A stretch of DNA of 64,000 bases from Cryoendolithus antarcticus (lineage: Eukaryota > Ascomycota > Dothideomycetes > Cladosporiales > Cladosporiaceae). Made by a program: the position numbers and the translations under genes. Location of the stretch: the NCBI GenBank assembly GCA_002077065.1, contig NAJO01000026.1:558001-622000 (forward strand), read 5' to 3'. Positions 9,497 through 20,200 of the stretch are shown here, piece after piece. Every line of letters starts with the position of its first letter. Position 1 is the stretch's first letter. The notes under the pieces were generated by a model, which was not told the DNA's origin, made no database searches, and was given only the letters and a program-made list of their open reading frames with translations.

Positions 9497-12070
9497 TCAC
9501 CAGCCCCGTGTGGACGCACTGGGCGGCAAGTCTTCCTCCCTGGTCCCCCAAGCACTCTCATTCTTCCCCAGAGTCAACTCCAACACCCCGCCATCTCTGA
9601 AGAAATCATGCCCAATCCAATTCTTCGTGTACTGCGTCCCATTCAGCGTAGCGCTCTGGATGTAGATTGCCTGGTAGCTTGGATCAAATCCGATGTTCCT
9701 GATAATTGCGACATTACCTATGACTTTATTGCGTATGCTGACTTCCTCAAAGAAAGGCGGCGTGATGAAGTAGACGTCCTGTCCAGCCGCTGGGAAGATG
9801 CCCATCATGGTCAACGCAGCAAAAGATCCCATGGCACCACTGTCATCATTGCCAGGTATGCCTGCCAGGGTGTCGTTGAATTGAGACGGGATGTAGTAGT
9901 GCGCCCGCTCCGCGCTCTTGCCAGGACGGCCGGCATAGTGGTACAAGAAGACGTTGAGGAAGCCTTGCTCGTCGCCAATGTACAGCAGGCCACTCGTGTG
10001 GAAGTAATCTAGGCGCTTGACAAAAGTGTCTGGCCCGCCAAGAAGACCGATGAGAGTCGCCGTGTCGTGTGGGGCGAAGAAAGTGTACAGCCAAGCGGAG
10101 CCTTCGTAGGTTTCGTGGCCGTCGGGGTTGAGGTAGCAGGACGTGAAGTTCAGTAGTGGACTGCAGAATATGGGATCTTGGAAACCAAAAGTGCCGTTCA
10201 GGTAGCGAGGCTGCAGGAAGCCGGTGTAGTTGGTATTCGTGGCGTTGATGTAGGAACTCTGGGATGCAAGGTAGAGGTTCTGCCAGTACTCTGAGCGCGC
10301 GAGGTATTTCTCGTAGTCCGCTTGATTGCCTAGACCGCGAGCCATCTCGGCGATGCAAAAGTCGTCGTAGGCATACTCGCCCGTGCGGCTGATACTGCGT
10401 GTGAAAGGACCGACACCATACGGGTCGAAGTCATCAGCGGGGATGTAGTGGAGGTTCTTCCAACTGGTAAGACCGCCTCTACCTTCGACAGCCCAATTAG
10501 ATGGCTCGATTTCCGCGTCTTGGACTACTGCCTTGTACCCTGTGGCCCAGTCGATGCCATCTGTGATACCTTTGAGATATGACTCAGCCAGAACAACATC
10601 AGCGTTCGAGCCACCTTGGGTAAAGCCTTTGCAGAGACTCATTCGACAGTCTGGCAGCCAGCCTTCGTATCGGTAGATGTCGATGAGGCTGCGGACCATA
10701 CGCGCTTGACTGACAGGATCGACCAGAGTGATGAGCGAGTGTATGGAGCGAAACGAGTCCCAGATACAGTAGAAGCTGTCGTAGTAGGGCTCTGTACTGT
10801 TCCATAGTGGGTTCTCCCCAGTATAGTCCTGTGGAGACAGCGACGCACGGTACAGCCCCGACCAGAAGATGGTCTTGATACTGTCGTTTACTCCGTCAGG
10901 CTTCACGGAGACCACGCCAAGGCTGTCGACCCAAGCGTTCTTGGCGGCTGTGTGTGTCGCATCGAAGTCAAATGTAGGTACTTCCTTCTCCGCGGACGAG
11001 CATGCCTGTGCAACGCTGATGAAACTGACGCCAACTCTGGCCACGATCTCGCAGCCTTCAGGCGCGTGGAAGCGAGTCCAAGCTCCCGCCGGCAAGATTT
11101 CGGGGGAGATATTGATACCGTCCGCCGTGACAGTCAAGTTCTTCGGCTCAGTACCCGCACGATTGTTCATGAAAACACCTGTATCCCTCACTTTGGCTCC
11201 AGAGAAGTCTGCACAGAAATACGCAGTATAGCTGCCAATACCGAAACTCGGACTAAAGCTCCCGCTGCCAGAGATCCTGCCCGTGCTCTCGTCTACAGAG
11301 ATCGAGCCGTTGATACGAGAGTCAGGGAGGTCCGTGAGATCGGCTAGTATCAAAGGGCTCAGGGTAGTGTTGCGCTCGGATGGCTGCTCGGGAAACGTGA
11401 ATCGATACAATGCAGTGTGATTACTGACAGTCATCTCTGTACGAACTTTCGAGGCCATCTCGATAGCGAAATACCCGGGATGAGCTTCGACGGTGCCATT
11501 GATACGTGGTGTAGCCCGATCAACCTTCGTGAACAGACAATTATCGAGGACGTCTTCTGGGCACCCGCTTTGCGGGAAGAGAGGAAAGTTGCCTAGGGAC
11601 GGAGACTACAGGATGGTCAGCTGGTGTTCTCTTCCGAGAATTCCATCAATGCGAAGTGAATGCCACAGCAACAGTCAGAAATTAAAACATATATTTTGAC
11701 CCTCACAGATCTTTCGATTCAGGTTCAGACTGAAGTTCTCATCCTTGTGCTCACAATCCCAACACAACACGCGCGGGTAGGGATGGGTAGAACTTACACC
11801 TCCGGTGCCCGAATCATGCATATGGCTGAAGCCAGTGATGTTGCTCCCGTCGCTCGCGAAGCCGCCTTGGTACCCATCTCCATTCGTGTCTGCCACAGCT
11901 TTCGCCATTGAGAATGGCAGGCTGGCTCCAGGAAAGACATGGCCGCCGTTGAGAGTTCCGATCAGTGGGTCGACGAAGGCGAGTATGTCAGCGCCGGACT
12001 GTGCGTGGGATTGCTGTGATTGTGAGATGAGTAGTAAACCTGCTTGCGATAGAGATGTCCAGTACGGCAT
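9497..12070 (-). CDS. Secreted glycoside hydrolase family 92 alpha-mannosidase
   Basis: Two exons, 11605-12070 spliced at 11606-11797: exon 1 is 11798-12070 and exon 2 is 9497-11605, giving 793 residues. The donor is GTAAGT, the acceptor TGTAG, and the join restores HDSGTGG-SPSLGNFPLFP. A signal peptide covers about residues 1-23. GH92 landmarks: FVDPLIGTLNGGHVFPGA near 33, the central KGFTQGGSNADVVLAESY, YAYDDFCIAEMARGLG, and the (alpha/alpha)6 motif GNDDSGAMGSFAALTMMGIF near the C-terminus. GH92 enzymes are calcium-dependent exo-alpha-mannosidases, mostly alpha-1,2, that trim mannans and high-mannose N-glycans. With the signal peptide, the likely role is extracellular or secretory mannan breakdown. 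The exact linkage cannot be told from sequence. Confidence 0.93.
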
Positions 12071-12611
12071 CGTGATGAGCTTCTACTCTCGGTTACTGGA
12101 TCGCAGCGAAACGGAACGCAAGTAGAGAGATATTAGAAGTGTACATGTACCTGCCGTTAAACACATCAGCTGCTCATAGCATCGGGAGCCGGTTCCTGCT
12201 TTTCTGTCGCAGTCCGGCATAGCGCCCTGCCATCGAGATGACCGATCCGATCAAAGACATACGGCATGCCCTCGTGTCGACGTGGGTCTTGATGTAACAT
12301 TACCGCATGCATGAAGTCAATTGGAGTGAGGGGAAGAAGGGGAAAACTTGTGCAAGCAAAGTCGAACAAATTCCGCAGTGGGTCAGTGCACATTGCTGCC
12401 TCAGTCATCATGGGCAAAAGAGGGATATTGTCAAGCACTATGTCGGTGACATTGCTTGTAAGCGGCATTACGAATGGCACGGGAGCAAGGAAAATAATGT
12501 CTGTAGTGCTTATAGTCATATGTACACGCAATAGTCGGATGCATGGACGCCTTCCAAACGCCACTTCAACCCGATTCCTTGAGCCATTCGGCCTATGCCC
12601 CCCAAGAATCT
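12071..12611. other. Intergenic region: GH92 promoter and PSST 3' flank
   Basis: No supported gene. An open frame antisense to the PSST 3' end (12166-12708, minus, another frame) is treated as a shadow. Confidence 0.45.
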
Positions 12612-13440
12612 CTACTTCCTGTACCACATCCTCGTGATCTTGGTATGCCTCATCTTCTTCTGCAGCTGGAAGATCCCGAACATCAACGCCTCTGCCGTTG
12701 GCGGGCACCCGGGCACATAAATGTCCACAGGCACAATGCGATCACAACCCCTCGTTACACTGTAGCTGTAATGATAGTACCCTCCTCCATTTGCACAGCT
12801 TCCCATTGAAATGACCCATCGCGGCTCTGGCATTTGATCGTAGACCTGTCGTAGTGCAGGCGCCATCTTGTTTGTGAGTGTGCCGGCCACAATCATGACG
12901 TCTGATTGACGTGGCGAGGCGCGGAAGATAATGCCCATACGATCTTGGTCATAGCGAGGTGTTGAAAGGTGCATCATCTCTACTGCGCAGCAGGCGAGAC
13001 CGAAGGTCATGGGCCAGAGAGAGCCTTGGCGGGCCCAGTTGGCTACTTGATCCAGTGTTGTGCTGTTCTCCGTGTCAGCCTTCTCGCCCTCCACGTATAT
13101 TCTTGGACTGTCTTGAGCTTACAGCGCGTATTGCATCACTCCCTGCTTTCCCTCTTGACTTGGCAATGGCACTTCGCGGTGCGGCTTGCCTGTGATCGCC
13201 TTCATTGGGGGTGGTGTGCCCGGGTTACCTGCGACGACGCCGCCAGTCTGCATTGCGGGCGCCGCAGGCTTCGATGCGGAGGAGGAGATGAAGGCGGCAT
13301 TGACGGCGCGGAAGGGGAGGAGTGCGCTCATCGGCTTGGCTGAGGAGGTGTTAGCAGGGCCATTGGGGGTGAAGAGTGAGTCGAAGGTGTGTCGTACCGC
13401 GCAGCGCCAGAGCCGTCGCTTGCCGTGTCGTCGAGAACAT
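12612..13440 (-). CDS. NADH:ubiquinone oxidoreductase PSST subunit (NDUFS7/NuoB)
   Basis: Exons on the minus strand: 13398-13440, 13123-13339 and 12612-13062, total 711 nt (236 residues). Junctions restore [13 protein letters not shown] and [19 protein letters not shown], the latter as in the Neurospora subunit. The N-terminal ~45 residues look like a mitochondrial presequence. The core has the ligands of iron-sulfur cluster N2: the adjacent cysteines in [10 protein letters not shown], one in [10 protein letters not shown] and one in [13 protein letters not shown]2 passes electrons to ubiquinone in complex I at the matrix side of the inner membrane. The end ITRMWYRK is family-typical. The start is the first ATG giving a presequence, 353 bp from the divergent TRAPPC2L-like gene. 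Confidence 0.97.
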
Positions 13441-13793
13441 GGCTGCGAATGTGAGGGAGTGAAAGAGTGGAGAGTAGAGCGCCTGGTGTATGTCGAATCT
13501 GTGGTGGCGGCCCTCGAGATGGATGATGCACCTGGAATTGAGTAGTCGCTGATTGGCTGAGGCAGATCGGAACACGGCCAAACTTCGGATAGATCACATT
13601 AGACAGACATCACAGCGCTGGTGTGCGCCCGCCCTCACTTCACGTTGCATATTTTAGTGCCGACAAGCACAGATGCGGCTCGCTATAGTCCTCCTTGTCT
13701 AGATTTTCCCCTTGAAAACTGGCTGATGCAGCTCGCAAGTATACATGGGTGCCAATGAAGCCAGCAACAAGACCGTGATCTGAGGTCGCCGAA
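13441..13793. promoter_or_regulatory. Divergent promoter region, PSST / TRAPPC2L-like
   Basis: The start codons of the two genes face away from each other across 353 bp. No specific binding site is claimed. Confidence 0.5.
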
Positions 13794-14434
13794 ATGGAGG
13801 CTCGTATTCCGTCCATCGCCTGCATAGGCGTGATAGGCAGACATGTAAACCATCTCGAACCTCCAATAGATGAGTGTGAGGCTGATGGCTCCAGAACAAT
13901 CCTCTCCACATCTCCCTCTTCCCAGCGATTGGCCCAAACTCAACCCAGGAACCTCGCGACAAACTCGCTTTCACTTTCATGCTGAACTCCTCCCTCGACA
14001 TCTTTGAAGCTCGCATGCCCTCCAAGACTTCCCAGGACTTCGGCCTACTTCACGCTCTGGACGAGCGGATTGCACTTTACGGCTGGTTGACCAACACGGG
14101 TGTCAAGCTCGTCATTGTGGTCGACATGGAAGGACGAATTGCACCAACTCCAGAGGCGGCGAAGATCGGGGTGCTAGGGCTGAGGGGAGGTGATTTGTTG
14201 CCGGTGAGTTGACTTCTCGAAAGCTTAAATGCCCAGTGCTGATGGTGGCTATAGGCGTTCAACGCTCTGCAAACAGCGTACGTTCGTCTGCTGCAGAATC
14301 CGTTCTATGTACCGGACGACCACGACCCGAAGCTCGTGCGAGGACATCGTGCGCTGGAGATCCAAAGCCCGAAATTCATTCGCGAAGTAGAGCGAACCGG
14401 CCAGGCATGGTATCCAGGCATTGTGACAATATGA
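13794..14434 (+). CDS. TRAPP complex subunit 2-like protein (TRAPPC2L/Tca17 family)
   Basis: Exons 13794-13844, 13895-14203 and 14255-14434, total 540 nt (179 residues); introns of 50 and 51 nt (GTAAAC...CAG, GTGAGT...TAG). Splicing joins CIGVIGRH to NNPLHISLFPAIGP, then continues with FMLNSSLDIFEARM, DERIALYGWLTNTGVKLVIV, and AFNALQTAYVRLLQNPFY, a sedlin-type longin fold in the order expected for TRAPPC2L. It is a small core-associated subunit of TRAPP, which activates Rab GTPases on Golgi membranes. Both introns are needed; the unspliced frame from 13794 stops early, and 13979 is an internal Met. Confidence 0.9.
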
Positions 14435-14749
14435 GTGTGCACTCTGGATCCTTTGTGCCGCACCTAGAAACGGATCGCGTACTCAAGGGGTGTCTAGTGA
14501 GATGCGAGTGATTGAACAATGCCTCTAGTGAGATCTGGACGTCCTTTCCCGAGATTGACTACATGAGCTGTGAGCAGGAAGGTACAGAGTGGCATTTGCA
14601 GGCTACTGGCGTTCCTTCCTTCCTGCACCCTCACCACGTCTTCGCTCAACCGCTCCGCCGCGCTCGCAACTGCATCAAATGCAAAATCTGCTTTCACTTC
14701 AATATACCAACATCACCTAAGCAAGACCTATCCCGTGGCAGCCATCATC
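14435..14749. other. Intergenic region
   Basis: No supported gene in these ~315 bp downstream of the TRAPPC2L-like stop. Confidence 0.4.
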
Positions 14750-15186
14750 ATGCCATCACTCCGGTCCGTCTACCGACGCCGTGAGCATCATCCCAACCGT
14801 CCGTTTGTACAGGCGCATCACTCACTAGTCGACAGTACGCGGCGCCCTCAATCCTCGCGCCCGCACCTCTCCCGTCCTCCCAAGTGAGCCTCAGTCCGCG
14901 CCTCTTGTATTCGTAAGATCATCCCTTTCAATCGGTCACTCACTCCGCTTGCATCAGTAACTAATCCGTTTCCCAGGATCGCTTCCAGGACACCTTCATC
15001 AACCGCGACGACCCTCAGTGGGTCATGGATATGAAGGCGTGCGCAACGATGGCCGTGTCCTGGTCACGATGTGTCCAGGCGAGGCGTCAGGGGCTGGCGG
15101 ACTTCGTTGAAGCCTTCGCCATTGACAACCTCGGCCGTGACTTGTGGCTTGAAGCGAGGCAAGCTGTCATTGAGTGGGGGTCGTGA
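14750..15186 (+). CDS. Possible small gene of unknown function (tentative three-exon model)
   Basis: The strongest part is the last exon 14977-15186 (70 codons; DRFQDTFINRDDPQWVMDMK onward), preceded by a convincing intron 14884-14976 with GTGAGC donor, an AACTAATC branch-like site and CCCAG acceptor. Upstream, QYAAPSILAPAPLPSSQ (to 14883) is in phase. The first exon is uncertain. Either 14750-14763 joins 14829 (GTCCGT...CTAG, 65 nt, 92-residue product), or a GTGAGC donor at 14781 joins 14813, an implausibly short 32-nt intron. No family is recognised. It lies tail to tail with COQ2. The model could be wrong in its first exon or entirely. Confidence 0.3.
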
Positions 15187-15287
15187 GAAGTTTGGCCTGG
15201 CGATGGGGTCCGCAGGCGCTGGGGCGCAAGTGAGGAACTGGGTGGCACTTGAATGGCCCTGAATTGAATTTGCTATGCTTCACTCCT

Positions 15288-16556
15288 TCACAACATGACC
15301 ACGCCCTCCACCTTCCTCCCGTCCCACCCAGCATACCTCACAACATATTCCGCTCCCAACCCCGCGCTTATCGCCCCTCCCACAAACCACGCCCCTTTCC
15401 GAAACCAATACCAACAATCACCCACACTCCCCAAATCTACCCTCCAAATCATGTACCCCAGCGTCGCAGCCGCGCCTCCACAAACACCTCCAAAATACAC
15501 CGGCCCAGCACCAATCGCCAAACCCGCGCCAGCCAGAAGACCAACCTGTGCCGCCGCAGCTGTTGATAGAAAGGTTTTGGGGTGCTTCGCTTGCGCGAGG
15601 GCGATGGATTTGATCCCCGCCTTGGGGTCGTCGCGGATGTCTTGGTAGGCGTAGATCATGTCGTAGACTAGAGTCCAGGCGACGCAGCTGGCGTATAGGC
15701 AGCCTGCTGCTACGAGATGTGGGGTGGAGGCTAGGAGGTCTAGGCCTAGGGCTGGGAAACCGAGGATCGCGCCCCAGGAGAAGGTGAGGCCGAGGACGAA
15801 TTGGGGGTAATTTGTCACCCGCTTTGCGAGGGGGTAGAGGGCTACGAGGAGGAGGGAGGGGGTGGCGTAGAAGAAGCAGGATGGAGGGAATTGGAGGAGG
15901 ATGACTAGGCCGGCTGACAGTTGGGCGCCGAGCCAGGTTAGGGCTTGGAAGGGTGTCACTGCTCGACGAGCCAGCGGACGCAGGCGTGTTCGCGTAACGT
16001 GCGGATCTAGATCTCTGTCCCAGAGATCGTTTATGGTGCAGCCTGCACCTCGCATAATCAGGGCGCCTGCGTAGAAGAGGGCTGCGGTGGAGAGAGCTGT
16101 TATTGGGGAGGTGATTGGGCTTGTAAGGGGCGCAGCGAGAAGGGTCGAAAAGAGGCAAGGGAGGAAGAGATAGGTTGCTCCGGATGGCTTGTCGTAGCGG
16201 GAGAGCTCGGCGTAGGGGATCCAGGATACTGGGAGGAGCGAGAGGGGTCCTGATGTGGGAGGATGATAGACTGCTGGTGCGATGGGGGACTCTGATGTGG
16301 CGATTGGCGTTGTCGATAGATGGCGTGGGCTTGAAGGCCGATCTGCAGTTGAGCACTGGGCGGTAGCCGCGTGTGTAATTGGGACTAGTTTGAGTGTAGC
16401 ATGCGAGGTACTCATGTTGGGCCTGTGCCATAATGTCGATGAATCCAGACGGTTAGACCGTCGTCGCAAGGCGTGTGCCTGCAATTGCTTGGAAGTCCGT
16501 GCGAAAGCCGAAGATCGAGGTATGACAGAGCAGCGCATGATCACTGGCAGTGCCAT
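15288..16556 (-). CDS. COQ2: 4-hydroxybenzoate polyprenyltransferase, mitochondrial
   Basis: Intronless frame for 422 residues. The first ~100 residues are basic and Ser-rich, consistent with a mitochondrial presequence. The UbiA-type membrane domain follows (WIPYAELSRYDKPSGATYL to the end) with several hydrophobic helices. The two Asp-rich, magnesium-diphosphate-binding motifs are present: NDLWDRDLDP near residue 175 and YAYQDIRDD near residue 303. The enzyme prenylates 4-hydroxybenzoate at the inner mitochondrial membrane, the first membrane step of ubiquinone synthesis. The presequence carries a longer low-complexity stretch than in yeast. It is divergent from the JmjC gene. An alternative frame (15418-16431) is a shadow. 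Confidence 0.94.
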   Translation of the reverse strand: MALPVIMRCSVIPRSSAFARTSKQLQAHALRRRSNRLDSSTLWHRPNMSTSHATLKLVPITHAATAQCSTADRPSSPRHLSTTPIATSESPIAPAVYHPPTSGPLSLLPVSWIPYAELSRYDKPSGATYLFLPCLFSTLLAAPLTSPITSPITALSTAALFYAGALIMRGAGCTINDLWDRDLDPHVTRTRLRPLARRAVTPFQALTWLGAQLSAGLVILLQFPPSCFFYATPSLLLVALYPLAKRVTNYPQFVLGLTFSWGAILGFPALGLDLLASTPHLVAAGCLYASCVAWTLVYDMIYAYQDIRDDPKAGIKSIALAQAKHPKTFLSTAAAAQVGLLAGAGLAIGAGPVYFGGVCGGAAATLGYMIWRVDLGSVGDCWYWFRKGAWFVGGAISAGLGAEYVVRYAGWDGRKVEGVVML

Positions 16557-17208
16557 CGCGAAAGAACAATGGTCGATAGGAGAGATTGATATAACTGCTT
16601 ACCGTTCTCAATATGTGTATTCGGGAGTAGTGTTAATGTCGTTGACCTACTAGTCGAGTCCTTAGCTGTCTGTATTTGGACGCTGATAGCAGCACGACTG
16701 TTCAGCCAACGCGTATCTCTCAGTGTCGCTCGTCTGGGACGTGACCATGGACGAGGCGCAGTATCGAAGCATTTGCAATGATCGTGATTGATGAATACAT
16801 GTGTGGAGACCGAACGTGAAGCCTGGAAGTGATCAAGGCGCGCGCGCGGATAAAGTTCACGGATGCGGAGAAATTAGCTTCCGCCGGCCTCCACTTCCAC
16901 ACGCGACTGGAGCGCGAGCTTCATCGACTCATTCATCTCTCTGTCAGGGACGATTCGCTGAACATCGTGGCTATTGGGCGCGGCGAGGATCTGCGCAAGA
17001 TTTGGCGTGTACGGATTGCGTCTCATGTTATCGCCGAGCACTGCATGCTCGATCTTGCGAAGTGATGCGACTCCGACTGCATCCATAGTGCTGAAGGTGC
17101 TTCCACAAGCTTCATATTGCTTGGACCCGTGTAGCGCATAGACAGAGAGGACGCGTTGAGTATACTGGCGTAATCTGAGCCTGAGTCGGCGACATACTCT
17201 CCTCTAAC
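16557..17208. promoter_or_regulatory. Divergent promoter region, COQ2 / JmjC gene
   Basis: 652 bp separate the two start codons. Short frames at 16801-17088 were considered and rejected. No specific element is claimed. Confidence 0.45.
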
Positions 17209-20200
17209 ATGCCTGCCCAACGGCCCCGCGCATCGTTTGACCCCATCCCACCGGACTTCGATCTCAAGGCGCTGGTCGAATCGACGCCGAACTTCTCCTA
17301 TGTCGACCGGATCGGTTGTGACATGATCGATGAGCAGGGCATCGCTGCCTTCGAGAAGCTCGTCCTCCTACATGTCATCAACGGCGGTAAGCCTCTGGTC
17401 ATCGATGGCTTCGACGATCGCCTCGATCCATGGACGTTCCAACCCAAGTGGCTGCGCGACAACTGTGGTGACAAGGTGGAGCAAGCTCGTGATCTGAGGT
17501 CAAAGGAGTACATACCCCTGAGCATGAAGCACTACCTTAAGAACATGAGTGTCCTCACCAACCAGTTCTTCGAGCAGAAGGGTGCGTACAAGGACAAGAA
17601 GAAGCAGCGGGTGTATTTGAAGGATATTGATTGCCCACCTGTCTGGTGGGACAAGGTGAGAGAACAGATCCCGGAGTCGCTGGCCTATCTGAACGACAAC
17701 ACCGGCGAGGCTGGAGGCCCAGGATCTGTACCTGACGGGCAAGTGCGCGCAAGCAAAGGCATTGCACGTGCTGGTGACCTGATGAGCTCTCTGCCTCCTG
17801 AGATGCGCGCAGAGAATCTCATGTGCTACATTGGGCACGAGGGCACGTACACGCCTGCGCATCGTGAGATGTGCGCTAGTCTAGGACAGAACATCATGGT
17901 CGAGGCGAGCGCCAACGTGGATGATGAGGGCAAGATCACCAAGCCTGGTTCGTCAATCTGGTTCATGACTGAATCGAACGATCGGCATACAGTCGCGGAG
18001 TATTGGTTGGACACCCTTGGACACGACATCGAGGTAGAGAACCACTTCGCCCAGGTCGTGGCTTGGAAGAAAGCGCCGTTCAACGTCTATGTCGTAGAAC
18101 AGCGTCCAGGTGATTTGATCCTAATTCCGCCTCTTGCACCACATCAGGTCTGGAATCGCGGCACTCGCACCATGAAGGTCGCATGGAATCGCACGACTGT
18201 GGAAACGCTTGAGATGGCATTGAACGAGGCGCTTCCCCGAAGTCGCATCGTTTGCCGCGATGAGCAGTACAAAAACAAGGCCATCATCTACTTCACGTTG
18301 CAGAAGTATAGCGGACTTCTCAGCCTGGCACAACAGCAGGCTGGTCGAATGACTGCAGACAACGCACACCATTTCCTTCACTCCACCAAGATCAGGCAGT
18401 TGATCAAAGACTTCAAGAAGCTCTTCATGCTGTACCGGCAGGTCCTGCTCTCCGAGATGTTCAACCCTGACGACTGCGATACGCCCAAAAATATCGAGTA
18501 CTTACCTTTTGACAGCAACGTCACTTGCGCGTACTGCAGGGGCAACATCTTCAATCGTTTCCTGTCCTGCGGCTCCTGCAAAGACATGCTAGGTCATGAC
18601 GACGCCGGACAAGACGAAGGGGACCCATACGACGTATGCATGGACTGCTATGCCATGGGGCGATCTTGCTATTGTATCAGCAACCTCAAGTGCGTTGAGC
18701 AATTCCGCTGGAAGGAGCTAGCATCCAAGTACGAGACTTGGCGGAAGATGATTGTTGCTCTTGATGGCGGTTCCATCACCGACAGGACACCTCTGACGCT
18801 TAACGACGAGCGTAGGCGGTATGGCAAGAAGACACTGGCCGAAATCTGCAAAGACCAGCTCAAGCGTCGACCTTGGAAGGACGTGCACAAGTCTGTCGAG
18901 GAGCTCAAGTCTGACGCTGAGGAGGACGACGAAGAGATCATCGTGGGTGACGACGGCATGGTCAAGAAGGTCGCGAAGAAGAAGAGCAAGACGTGGCTCA
19001 AGAATAACACTTCCTGTCATGTGTGCCAGAAGCGCCATCCGAATTGGAAGATGGCATTCTGCACTACTTGCGATCGAGCGTGGTGCTACGGGAGCTTGTT
19101 CCGCGGCTGGGACAAGATGCCTGTGGACATCATGGAAGACCAGGCATGGAGCTGTCCGCATTGTTTGGGTATCTGCTTCGCTGGCGCTTGCGTGAAGGAG
19201 GGCAAGAGTGACCCATATCAGCCCAAGGGTACTCTGTTAGGTCACGACACCAAGAAGGTGGCGGATGCCAGAAGTGTTGAAGCCCTGGTGGACTTCAGCG
19301 TGAGCAATTTGAACTGGCTGAAGGACGATGATGCTGTGAACAGAACCGAGTCTAGTCGGATTAAGCGTGCGAAGGCTGCTGCGCAGAAGGCGAAAGAGGA
19401 TGAGGCAGAGTTCGACGATGACCACGAGCATGACATTGAGCCGAGTCGGGTGGAGTTCGAGTACTCGCCTCCAGCTGATGGCGCGGCTATAGATCCAGCC
19501 CTTACTGGCGATACCCCCAGTCAGCTCGACGAGGACGCGGTACTCGCCCGTCGTCTGCGTCAAGCCAATGATGCGCTTCCTTCGCCAGCTGCCATGGTCG
19601 CTGGTGCTCCTTCGCACGGCGCTTTCGATGGATATGCGCCAGTGCGCACCGCTGGCTATGTCCCACCTGCTGCGCAAATGCACGTCGACGATCAAGACGA
19701 TGATGATACCTACAACTACCCAGACCCAATGGATGTCACCAACGGTACGAATGGCGACTCGATGACTATCAGTGGCTCAAAGCGCAAGCACGCAGGCGAC
19801 GATGACGACGGCGGCGATTACGAGGATATCAGCATGACCAAGGGGAAGAAGGCTAAAAGGCCACGTCTCGCAGCCGCAGGCTTCCGCAGTCTTGATCTCG
19901 CAGAGACGGAGAATGCTCCGACTACCTCGAAGAGCGAAGTGCAGCGGCAATTCGAGAAGGAGCGTGAACGCAACGCCCTCGAACGTGCAAAGTCAGAGGG
20001 CCGGTTCATCATGATGCAGGCTCGGCTGAAGGGCAAGAAGCGAGTCGTGATCTTGTCTATACCCAGCCATCGTCTTGCTGAGATTCAAGCTAAAGAGACT
20101 GCTCGTGCCGCTCTAGCTGCTGCTAATGGCGAAGATATGGATGCTGAGCACGAAGTGGATGACTCTGCGGAGGCGCAACTGCGACGTGAGACTCTCGACG

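Noticed and set aside
12166..12708. 180-codon minus-strand frame next to complex I PSST
   Set aside because: It overlaps the PSST last exon in another frame and has no domain; the Fe-S motifs lie in the other frame.
15418..16431. 337-codon minus-strand frame
   Set aside because: A Pro/Arg/Ser-rich shadow of COQ2 in another frame.
16829..17065. 78-codon frame upstream of the JmjC gene
   Set aside because: It starts with GTG, is short, and has no family; probably promoter or leader sequence.
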